Shown: positions 57,000-64,000 of the stretch, in pieces | Layout: every line of letters begins with the position of its first letter | Position numbering within the stretch: the first letter of the stretch is position 1 | Origin: Pseudomonas indica NBRC 103045 | Lineage (GTDB): Bacteria > Pseudomonadota > Gammaproteobacteria > Pseudomonadales > Pseudomonadaceae | DNA length: 64,000 bases | Direction of reading: 5' to 3' | NCBI RefSeq assembly: GCF_002091635.1 | Contig: NZ_BDAC01000019.1 | Location: 1-64,000 of the forward strand | Made by a program: the position numbers and the translations under genes | Notes under the pieces: model-generated | Seen by the model: the letters and a program-made list of their open reading frames with translations, nothing else | Database searches by the model: none | Told to the model about the DNA's origin: nothing

Positions 57000-57320
57000 A
57001 TGAAGAAATCCACTCTGGTCATCAATACGTTGCTGACAGGCGGCGTGCTCACGGCGCTGCTCCACCACAACGCGGTCTACCGCGATAACTACGCCAGCCG
57101 AGAGGACTGCCTCGCCGACTGGAACCAGAATCCAGCCAACTGCGAGGCGAGCGGCGGCTCTGGTACAGCGGGGGGATCTGGTGGCGGCTTCTACCGCGGC
57201 CCCACTTACGAAGAGGGAAGCCGTCCAAGGACGCCGCAGCAGCAGCGCGTGGCCTTCCGTGAGATGGTCAAGCGCAGCGGCTTCGGCAGTTCCGGCGCAC
57301 GCTTTTCCGGAGGCGGCTGA
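57000..57320 (+). CDS. YgiB/YjfM-like (DUF1190) exported protein
   Basis: The product is 106 residues. It has an N-terminal hydrophobic segment (STLVINTLLTGGVLTALLHH). The short body is serine/glycine-rich (SGGSGTAGGSGGGFY), with an SxxDCxxDWxxNPxxC cysteine pair and a YEEGSRPRT tail. It belongs to the DUF1190 family. Its stop overlaps the next start (TGATG), so the genes are coupled. In E. coli, yjfM is beside yjfC and yjfL, the same trio as here. Confidence 0.8.
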   Translation: MKKSTLVINTLLTGGVLTALLHHNAVYRDNYASREDCLADWNQNPANCEASGGSGTAGGSGGGFYRGPTYEEGSRPRTPQQQRVAFREMVKRSGFGSSGARFSGGG

Positions 57321-58438
57321 TGCGATGCCTGCCCAGCCAACCACGGCCACACTGGCGCGAACAGTGCGAGTCCCTGGGCTTCACCTTCCACAGCATCGAT
57401 GGACGCTATTGGGACGAAACCAAGGCCTATCGCTTCACTCTGGCGCAGATCGAACACCTGGAAGCCGTGACCGAGGACCTCCACCAACGCTGTCTGGAGG
57501 CCATCGACTGGATCATCCGAGAAGAGCATTTCGCGCCCTTCGGCCTTTCACCCAGCGCAATCCAACTGGTTCAACGCTCCTGGCGCCGCAAGGAGCCAAG
57601 CCTGTACGGGCGCTTCGATTTTTCATGGAACGGCAGCGGCGAGCCCAAGCTGCTGGAGTACAACGCCGATACACCAACCGGCCTGCTCGAAACCAGCGTA
57701 ATCCAGTGGTATTGGCTACAGGATTGCCAACCGGGCGCCGACCAGTTCAACTCACTGCACGAAAAGCTGATTGCGCGCTGGCGGCAGATCGCACCGCGCC
57801 AGCCGATGTACTTCGCCGCCCAGCAGGACCATGAGGAAGATACCGGTAACCTGCTCTATCTGCTGGATACCGCGCACCAGGCCGGTCTGACGACACGCTA
57901 CCTACCCATCGAGCAAATCGGCTTCAGCGCCCTGCAGCAGCGTTTCGTCGATGAAAACGACCATCCCATCGAGCACTGTTTCAAGCTTTACCCGTGGGAA
58001 TGGTTGATCGAGGAAGAGTTCGGCCGGCACATCGCAGCCAGCGAGATCCGCTTCCTCGAGCCCGCCTGGAAGCTGCTGCTGTCGTGCAAGGCGATCCTGC
58101 CGATCCTCTGGCAGTTGTTCCCCGAGCATCCGAATCTGCTACCCGCCAGCTTCACCGATAACCTGTCCGGCGCCCATGTACGAAAGCCGCTCTACTCACG
58201 GGAAGGTAGCAACATCCAGATTGTTGCCCCAGGCATCGACGAACGGAGCGACGGTCCCTACCGGGAAGAAGCCGGCATCTACCAGGCCTTCGCCCCGCTC
58301 CCGCGTTTCGGCGACAGTCACACCGTGATCGGTAGTTGGGTCGTCGGCGATGCCGCCGCCGGGATCGGTATTCGTGAGGACTCCAGTCTGATTACCCGGG
58401 ATAGTAGCCGCTTCATCCCGCACTTCTTTATCGAATGA
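57320..58438 (+). CDS. Glutathionylspermidine synthase-like ATP-grasp enzyme (YgiC/YjfC)
   Basis: The product is 372 residues. It resembles the ATP-grasp ligase domain of Gsp synthase (PKLLEYNADTPTGLLETSVI, with Asn and Asp contacting Mg-ATP, and GSWVVGDAAAGIGIREDSSLI at the end). E. coli YgiC/YjfC lack the amidase domain, as does this one. Activity is not firmly known; a peptide or polyamine ligation is inferred. It is co-transcribed with the DUF1190 gene before it and the DUF350 gene after it. Confidence 0.9.
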   Translation: MRCLPSQPRPHWREQCESLGFTFHSIDGRYWDETKAYRFTLAQIEHLEAVTEDLHQRCLEAIDWIIREEHFAPFGLSPSAIQLVQRSWRRKEPSLYGRFDFSWNGSGEPKLLEYNADTPTGLLETSVIQWYWLQDCQPGADQFNSLHEKLIARWRQIAPRQPMYFAAQQDHEEDTGNLLYLLDTAHQAGLTTRYLPIEQIGFSALQQRFVDENDHPIEHCFKLYPWEWLIEEEFGRHIAASEIRFLEPAWKLLLSCKAILPILWQLFPEHPNLLPASFTDNLSGAHVRKPLYSREGSNIQIVAPGIDERSDGPYREEAGIYQAFAPLPRFGDSHTVIGSWVVGDAAAGIGIREDSSLITRDSSRFIPHFFIE

Positions 58439-58468
58439 CCGCACATCGCGTTGACAAGGAACGCCGCC

Positions 58469-58867
58469 ATGACACTGCTTCAGACCCTACCGAACTTTTT
58501 CCTCTACCTGTCCAGCGCACTGGCGCTGTTCTGCCTGTTCATCGGCCTTTACATCCGGCTGACGCCCTACCATGAACTGGAACTGATCCGCCAAGGCAAC
58601 ACTGCCGCTGCCTGTGCTCTGCTGGGGACCGCCCTGGGCTTCGTGCTGCCACTGGCCAGCAGCATCGCCCATAGCGCCAGCCTGCGCGACATGCTGGTCT
58701 GGGGTGGCATCGCCATGCTGGTGCAGGGGCTCGTCTTCCTCGGCAGTGCGCGCCTGATACCGGAACTGAAGCAGGGAATCGTCGAAGGCAAGGTCGCCCA
58801 CGGGTTATTCCTGGGCGGCTGCGCCCTGTGCGTCGGTATCGTCAACGCCGCCTGCCTGGTGTACTGA
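58469..58867 (+). CDS. DUF350 family (YjfL-like) membrane protein
   Basis: The product is 132 residues from ATG 58469, with AAGGA at 8 bases. Four hydrophobic helices occur (NFFLYLSSALALFCLFIGLY, AAACALLGTALGFVLPLA, DMLVWGGIAMLVQGLVFLG and FLGGCALCVGIVNAACLVY) in the DUF350 pattern. It is the last gene of the YjfM/YjfC/YjfL-type operon, 30 bases after the ATP-grasp gene. Function unknown; in E. coli these genes neighbour the PspA-like yjfJ. Confidence 0.88.
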   Translation: MTLLQTLPNFFLYLSSALALFCLFIGLYIRLTPYHELELIRQGNTAAACALLGTALGFVLPLASSIAHSASLRDMLVWGGIAMLVQGLVFLGSARLIPELKQGIVEGKVAHGLFLGGCALCVGIVNAACLVY

Positions 58868-58872
58868 GTCGA

Positions 58873-59400
58873 TCACGAACAACTCCCCGTACTCGTCCTG
58901 GTAACGGTCGTCCGCCCGGTCGCCGAGACGGTGACCACGCGTTCCTGACTCCCCGTTGGCGATGAGCGGCACACGGTGATGGTTGCCTGGGTGGAGCCGA
59001 AGCCGCTGGGTTGGAAGGTGAGGCTATTGGTGGTGGTGGACAGCAGATAGCCGGAGGCCGCCGGTTGTTCGCGACGGATGACGGTGGTGCCGGCGAGGAC
59101 GATCCAGCCCTGTTCCCAGCCGCCACTGGTGGTGCAACTGGTGCCGTTGGCGGACTTGCACAGGGTCACGGGGGTCCGGCGCTTCATGGCTTCGCTCTTG
59201 GCCAGTTGGGCGCTGACGACGAGGCTGTTGCTGTAGGTGCGCAGGCGGTTGCTCAGGACGAAACTGTCGAACGCCGGTACCGCGATGCCCGCCAGGATGG
59301 CCAGCACCGCCATTGCCACCAGCAGTTCGACGAGGGTGAAGCCCCGGCAATCCGCGGCTCCGATCGCAGGCAGGTGCATGCCCATGGCGCTCTTCCTCAT
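58873..59400 (-). CDS. GspH/FimT-family type IV minor pseudopilin
   Basis: The product is 175 residues. A prepilin leader has the cleavage site G-FTLVELLVAM, with the Phe+1 and Glu+5 of type IV pilins, and a hydrophobic helix follows. The globular part has cysteines in pairs (LCKSANGTSC and CRSSPTGS). GspH/FimT proteins prime pilus or pseudopilus assembly. The ATG overlaps the pilY1 stop by 4 bases, so it is translated with the cluster. In PAO1 the comparable fimU lies first in the group, so the order here is different. Confidence 0.88.
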   Translation of the reverse strand: MRKSAMGMHLPAIGAADCRGFTLVELLVAMAVLAILAGIAVPAFDSFVLSNRLRTYSNSLVVSAQLAKSEAMKRRTPVTLCKSANGTSCTTSGGWEQGWIVLAGTTVIRREQPAASGYLLSTTTNSLTFQPSGFGSTQATITVCRSSPTGSQERVVTVSATGRTTVTRTSTGSCS

Positions 59401-62400
59401 TCCTCGACGTTCCAGTAGACCCGCGCGGTCGGCTGTACGACCGAGAGCTGCTTGACGTCGGGGCTACCCTCCAGCGCCGACTCCGGATTGGCGCCGATGA
59501 TGAACGGCCGCGTGGTCCCATCGTCCAGGGTCACCATGCCCGCCACCGGCGACGGCGGCAGCCCGTCCCCCGCAAGATCCAGATAACGCTGGCCATCCAC
59601 GCCTTCGGCGGTGAGGTAGTTGATGTTGTAGACCCGCGCTTCACCCAGGGTGGCACAGACGCCGGAGGTGGGTACGGAGGGCTGGTGGGTGCTGAAGGTC
59701 ACTTGGCCGAACACGGTGATGGCCGAGGTGACCACCTGCTCGGTGGGGCTCAGCGCCAGGTACCAGCCCTTCTTCTGCGACAGTTGGGTGTTCGTCGGGG
59801 TGGTGTTGCCGCTGATGGCCAGGAGGGAATTCAGGCACAGGCGCGCAGCGCCGCAGTTGGTGGACTCGCTGGTAAGCCAGTTGGCATCGCCCGGGCGGTC
59901 TTTCAGCATGAAGAAGTAATTGGTGACGCTGGTCGCGCTGGTGTAGTTGGACACCGGCTTCTCGCGGTCCCCCGAGCCGAGCAGCAGGATATAGCCCGAG
60001 GTATCCGCCACCACATCCGGGGCGAACATGAACTTGCGGTTGGCCGTGCAGTTCGTCCCGCTACCACAACCCAGTGCGGCGATACGGGTGATGCTCCAGT
60101 TGGCCGGCGTATTCGTCCCCATGGTGATGCGGTAGATGTTGCCGCCCAGATCGGCGGTGTAGGCATAGAGCGCCAGACCGTTGCTGCCGGGCACGATGGT
60201 CATGTCCGCCACCACGCTGCGTTCGGTGTCGAAGGTCCTGAGCAGCTCACCGGTATCGGCGTCCATCACATAGATCTTGTTGCCCTTGGTCGAGCTGGTG
60301 CAGGTGTTGGGGTCGGCATCCTCGCAGGTGTCGTAGCCGCCGCCCATCATCAGGAGCGGCGCCGTGCCCGCGCTATAACCGGCGGCCTTGAAGAGTTTCG
60401 GCGTGGACCAGGTCTGGCCGATCCCACTGAAGCCGGTGGAACAGCCCGTATCGCTGACCGTGCCGGAGGCCGGGAAATTGGAGGGGCAGCCCCTCTTCCA
60501 CTTGAGCGAAGGCGAATCGGGGTTGCTCACATTGAAGGCGTACAGCGCCCGTCCACCGCGGCGCATGGTGGCGTAGATCCAAGCGGTATTGCCGTCCTTG
60601 TAGGCCGCGACGGGCCCGTCCATGCCATAGGATTTCGGCTGAGGTGTCGGCGTCCCGGTGGTGTGCCCGGGGTAGCTGATGGTGACGGCGTTGTCGTACA
60701 GCCGCTTGAGCGAGCCGTAGAACTCCGGCGGTATGAACGACCAGAGCTCCTGCCCGGCAAGGTAGTTGCCGAAGTTCGCCGCACGATTGCCATTCACCGC
60801 GCGCAGGGCCCCGTCGTTTCCGCCATAGAACACCACGACCCGGGGCGAGCTGTCGGTGCCATAGTTGATCGCCACCGGCCGCGAGTGCACCACATCGCCA
60901 TGCACCGATGGCCGCACCTCGGTGGTGCCGTCCCTGCCGTTCTCGTCTTTCAGGTCCTGCCCCCGCGACCAATTGATCAGGCTGTCGCGCTCGGTGGCGC
61001 TGCCGACGCCCAGCAGGCTCTGGGTGATCGCGGTATTGGCGGTGTTGAACGAGGTCAACGCATTGCAGGAACCAAAGCTGGGAGAGCAGGTATGGACCGT
61101 GCGGGAGCCATCACGGCGCAGCACGTAGGCTTGGGCGCCCTTCTCGACGATGTTGCCGTCCGGGTAGTTGGAGGCATCCGAGCCCGCCACGGCCAGGCAT
61201 TCGCCCCGAGGGCTGAACGACCAGTAATTGTCCGTCGCGGTAGGCGTCCAGAAACTGCGCGCACACTCGGCGATGAATCCGCGTTCGGCGTTGATCGCCC
61301 GATTGTTGTCGGCGTCCAGCAGTCTCAGGTCGCCGCTGACCAACCCGAGCTTGTACTGCTTCAGGTTGCCGAACCAGCGCGGAAATGAGTCCTCGTCCGG
61401 ACGGAACATGCCGACGAACACTTGGTTGAGGTAGGTGCCCTGGGTATTGACGCTGATCGGCAGGCTCACCGAGGCGAAGGCACTGTTGGTCGACTGGATC
61501 TCAGAAAAGATCGTTGCCAGCGCATCGGCGATCTGCGAGCCGCTGCTGGCCACGTCGAAGTACTTGCCGCTGCTGACCCGGGCGACGCTCTGCAGCAGCG
61601 CCGTCCAGCCGGGCCCCTGGCCGGAGGTGACCTTGTTGATATCGATGGTGTAGGTGGTGATCGCCTCGGGGCTTTTCTTCATGAAGCGTGCCCACTCGTC
61701 CGCGACGTTACCCTGCGAGCCGCTGGGCGAAATCGGAATGGTGGTCGTCGAACCGCCCAGCCGCTCCAGCGCGGCCGTCGCCTGCTCGATATCGCTGGAG
61801 TTGTCCTGGGCGGCACCGTTGCTGATGTAGATGACGTAGTTCTTAGCGCAGCCGGACACGATGGGGTTGTTATAGGTGGTGGCCGTCTTGCTCGATAGGG
61901 CGTTGCCGCTCAGGGCATAGATGGCGTCGGAAGCGGTACTGATGCCCCGGTTGCCGGTGAAGTCCGTTTTCGCCTTGTTGTTGCCGGCGTGCGGCGTGCC
62001 ACCGGAAAAGTACAGGTAGGCCTCTTCCATGGCCTTGCTGATCTTGCCGCCGTTGGATTTGTCGGCGTTCTTGTCCAGGCTGCGCACGAGGTTCTGCATC
62101 AGCACCTTGTTGGCAGCGGTCAGCGGCCGGATCGCCGCCCGCAGGTAGGCACCGTCGTTACCCGCGTTCGCGCCGCCGCTCTCGGTGAAGAGCATCAGCC
62201 CCAGGCGAAACTTGTCGGCCGGCAAGGCGTCCACCACCGAGACGAGCGCGGCGATCTCGTTGTCGAACGGGGTGCTCCAATTCGCCGTATTGTCGAGGAT
62301 GATCAGCACGTTGGGCGCGCCCGTCGCGTTGGGCGGAGTGCCCAGGAACAGGTCGATGTCCTCCGCCTGCGACAATCCGGATAACCCGGCTGCCATGGCC

Positions 62401-62429
62401 AATAGCACCATGCGAATGTACGACCTCAT
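59397..62429 (-). CDS. pilY1: PilY1-like pilus tip adhesin/biogenesis protein
   Basis: The product is 1,010 residues from ATG 62429, with GAGGTG ahead. P. aeruginosa PilY1 is about 1,160, so this one is shorter. A signal peptide (AMAAGLSGLSQAEDI) is followed by a von Willebrand A-like N-terminal domain (LIILDNTANW) in which the metal site looks degenerate. The C-terminal part contains the beta-propeller phrases FYGGNDGALRAVNG and YAYTADLGGNIYRI. PilY1 promotes pilus extension, calcium-dependent twitching and surface sensing. It lies between pilX and the FimT-like gene. Confidence 0.92.
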   Translation of the reverse strand: MRSYIRMVLLAMAAGLSGLSQAEDIDLFLGTPPNATGAPNVLIILDNTANWSTPFDNEIAALVSVVDALPADKFRLGLMLFTESGGANAGNDGAYLRAAIRPLTAANKVLMQNLVRSLDKNADKSNGGKISKAMEEAYLYFSGGTPHAGNNKAKTDFTGNRGISTASDAIYALSGNALSSKTATTYNNPIVSGCAKNYVIYISNGAAQDNSSDIEQATAALERLGGSTTTIPISPSGSQGNVADEWARFMKKSPEAITTYTIDINKVTSGQGPGWTALLQSVARVSSGKYFDVASSGSQIADALATIFSEIQSTNSAFASVSLPISVNTQGTYLNQVFVGMFRPDEDSFPRWFGNLKQYKLGLVSGDLRLLDADNNRAINAERGFIAECARSFWTPTATDNYWSFSPRGECLAVAGSDASNYPDGNIVEKGAQAYVLRRDGSRTVHTCSPSFGSCNALTSFNTANTAITQSLLGVGSATERDSLINWSRGQDLKDENGRDGTTEVRPSVHGDVVHSRPVAINYGTDSSPRVVVFYGGNDGALRAVNGNRAANFGNYLAGQELWSFIPPEFYGSLKRLYDNAVTISYPGHTTGTPTPQPKSYGMDGPVAAYKDGNTAWIYATMRRGGRALYAFNVSNPDSPSLKWKRGCPSNFPASGTVSDTGCSTGFSGIGQTWSTPKLFKAAGYSAGTAPLLMMGGGYDTCEDADPNTCTSSTKGNKIYVMDADTGELLRTFDTERSVVADMTIVPGSNGLALYAYTADLGGNIYRITMGTNTPANWSITRIAALGCGSGTNCTANRKFMFAPDVVADTSGYILLLGSGDREKPVSNYTSATSVTNYFFMLKDRPGDANWLTSESTNCGAARLCLNSLLAISGNTTPTNTQLSQKKGWYLALSPTEQVVTSAITVFGQVTFSTHQPSVPTSGVCATLGEARVYNINYLTAEGVDGQRYLDLAGDGLPPSPVAGMVTLDDGTTRPFIIGANPESALEGSPDVKQLSVVQPTARVYWNVEE

Positions 62430-62452
62430 AACACGCACCTCATCGAGCCCAT

Positions 62453-62935
62453 TCAGGGGCATACCGCATTTTTCTGGGCGTCGGAGAGCAGGACGCGAAC
62501 ACCGGAGCGCACCCGTACCGAGGCCCCGCTGGCTGGATCGTCCACCGTCGCGACCATCTCCCAGAGGGTGTTCCAGGTGGAGTTGGACATGCCCACCAGG
62601 GTCAGGCTGCTCGGTGCCGTGGCACTCGCCAGGCTGGCCCGGACGCATTCCGGCCGGGACACCTGCACGACGTAATCCGTCCGATCGTCCCGATTCAGGT
62701 CAACATTGACGGCCTGCGCCACCGGCGCCGTGGTGAACGCCGAACCCACCACCTGCTCGATCGCCACGTCGGCAGCCGACAGCGCTTCGCTGCGCCACTG
62801 CTGGTTGCCCACCACTTCCAGGTTGGTGGTGCTCTGGGTGAAGGCGGACGACACCATCAGGGTCAACAGCAGCAACATGATCAGCGCGATGATCAGCGCC
62901 ATCCCTCGCTGCTTGGGGGGTGCCTTGGCATTCAT
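62453..62935 (-). CDS. pilX: PilX-like minor pilin
   Basis: The product is 160 residues from ATG 62935, overlapping the pilW stop (ATGA). The type IV prepilin site is RG-MALIIALIMLL. The +5 acidic residue is absent, as in PilX, which is known to lack it. The body has the family phrase NQQWRSEALSAADVAIEQVV. Minor pilins PilV, PilW and PilX form a tip complex with PilY1. Gap of 23 bases to pilY1. Confidence 0.9.
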   Translation of the reverse strand: MNAKAPPKQRGMALIIALIMLLLLTLMVSSAFTQSTTNLEVVGNQQWRSEALSAADVAIEQVVGSAFTTAPVAQAVNVDLNRDDRTDYVVQVSRPECVRASLASATAPSSLTLVGMSNSTWNTLWEMVATVDDPASGASVRVRSGVRVLLSDAQKNAVCP

Positions 62936-64000
62936 GGGGTTTCCCTCCTGCCGGAGATGTTCACCAGGCGGACCGTGCTGGAATAGACATGGCGTTGGAA
63001 AGCGTCGGTAAACGGGCCGAAGGTTTCCCCCGCCAACGAGTAGGTCTTGGTGCTGCTGTAGCCCGGGGTGGATTGCAGGTTGCGCACCAGCAGATGGACC
63101 TTGACCACCACTGTGCCCACCAGTTGGGCGAGGCTGCACGGGGTGGCCGAGCGGCACGTGGTGTCGGCGGCGCCGTCGCCCCGGTTGGTAGCGGAGACCT
63201 TGTTCTCGGTATCCGCCCAGGCGATTGCCGCCGCATAGTTCACCGCCGCGCCGGAATCGCTGAGGTTGTCGACGCCGAACTCGAAGCGCATGGCCTCGAC
63301 CCCTTCGATCAACGGCTCCGCCGCTTGCTGGACGAGCACGCCACCCTGCAGATCGAAGCGAGAGCGCATCAGGGTCGGAATACCGTCGCCCGGCGTCACC
63401 GCATAGGTGCGCAGGTAATAGATGTTGTTGACGTACTGGCGCTTCTCCGCTGGCGTCGAGCAATCGCGTTTGCGCAGGGAAAAGCCCGTGGTGGCGAGCA
63501 GGTAGCGGCTTTCGCCTTCGCAACCGGAGGTCTGCCAATAAAGCTTGCCGGCGGTGTCCGCCTCGCAGTTGCCCACGCCCGCCACGCAGGTTTGCACATG
63601 CCGGACCACCAGCACGTCGCTGTTGGGTACCTTGTCGGGAAGCTGGGTGGTGCAACCGGACGGCACGCCGGCATAGAGCTGCACAGGCACACCGATCAGG
63701 TTGGTGCGATGCGCCGTGTCCCAGGAAGCATAGTCGGCGCAGGGCGCCGGGATGGCCGTCGGATAGTCGCCCGGGATACCGGTCGCCACCAAGTCGTCGA
63801 ACTCGGGGATATAGCCATTCCAGAAGCCGGCATGCATCAGGTCGTCGCGCAGCACCTTGATCGCCAACCGGCCGTTTTCCATTTGCGTGTTGGTCTTGGC
63901 CATCTCCGTATTGGTACGGCTCATGTCCAGGTACAGCGTCAGGATCGCGGCGGTCAGGATCAGGGCGATGGTCATGGCCACCATCAATTCGATCAGGCCG
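62932..64000 (-). CDS. pilW: PilW-like minor pilin, N-terminus outside window
   Basis: The visible part is 356 residues and starts inside the type IV N-terminal helix (GLIELMVAMTIALILTAAIL), so the true start is just past the right edge. The body is long for PilW (274 in PAO1) and has several Cys pairs. Together with PilX and PilY1 it builds the pilus tip. The stop overlaps the pilX start by 4 bases. The rest of the cluster (pilV, and so on) should lie beyond 64000. Confidence 0.88.
   Translation of the reverse strand, partial: GLIELMVAMTIALILTAAILTLYLDMSRTNTEMAKTNTQMENGRLAIKVLRDDLMHAGFWNGYIPEFDDLVATGIPGDYPTAIPAPCADYASWDTAHRTNLIGVPVQLYAGVPSGCTTQLPDKVPNSDVLVVRHVQTCVAGVGNCEADTAGKLYWQTSGCEGESRYLLATTGFSLRKRDCSTPAEKRQYVNNIYYLRTYAVTPGDGIPTLMRSRFDLQGGVLVQQAAEPLIEGVEAMRFEFGVDNLSDSGAAVNYAAAIAWADTENKVSATNRGDGAADTTCRSATPCSLAQLVGTVVVKVHLLVRNLQSTPGYSSTKTYSLAGETFGPFTDAFQRHVYSSTVRLVNISGRRETP

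Overview
The window reads as a chromosomal segment of a Pseudomonas of the P. aeruginosa/nitroreducens/citronellolis group. It is GC-rich and carries a quiP-type acyl-homoserine lactone acylase, a periplasmic PheC cyclohexadienyl dehydratase, a Sha/Mrp antiporter operon, pilW-pilX-pilY1 genes and Pseudomonas-style intergenic REP elements. From memory, gene order between about 9.5 and 38.4 kb follows PAO1 PA1032-PA1060 read backwards, and 48.4-56.9 kb resembles PA3475-PA3482. These are recollections, not alignments.

Layout. 0-7.1 kb is a minus-strand type I secretion locus: ABC exporter, HlyD-like adaptor, two small unrecognised membrane proteins, and a large RTX calcium-binding protein that runs off the left edge. 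The N-terminus of the RTX protein and the two membrane genes are AT-rich, unlike the rest. 7.3-9.3 kb holds a PLP enzyme and a DMT transporter. 9.5-15.3 kb is the six-gene Sha/Mrp cation/proton antiporter operon. 15.7-18.1 kb holds envelope lipoproteins and pdxH.

18.1-21.96 kb is a compact accessory patch: a fused HEPN/MNT toxin-antitoxin relic, a two-repeat type I-E CRISPR remnant with a leader, an orphan BRO-N gene, and an apparently intact hipBA operon bracketed by the same repeat family. 21.96-35.7 kb carries an esterase, a glycoside hydrolase, dinG, a collagen-like secreted protein, tandem OmpA-type lipoproteins and several small conserved genes of unknown role. quiP follows. 38.66-44.63 kb is a four-gene DNA-repair operon (MBL nuclease, ATP ligase, Lhr-Core helicase, metallophosphoesterase) whose genes overlap by 4 bases.

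44.6-49.7 kb has an erythromycin-esterase-family gene paired with a phosphoribosyltransferase, a fatty acid hydroxylase and pheC. 49.8-56.9 kb has dcd, an SDR, a VKOR/SPW membrane protein, apbC and metG. 57.0-58.9 kb is a YjfM/YjfC/YjfL-like operon. 58.9-64 kb is a minus-strand type IV pilus minor pilin/PilY1 cluster that continues past the right edge.

The most unusual signal is at the left end. An unfamiliar AT-rich N-terminal domain is joined to a FrpC-like self-processing module almost exactly at an Asp-Pro bond, and two AT-rich membrane genes sit immediately upstream. This suggests an exchangeable secreted cargo with dedicated partner or immunity proteins. I found no tRNA, rRNA or insertion sequence.
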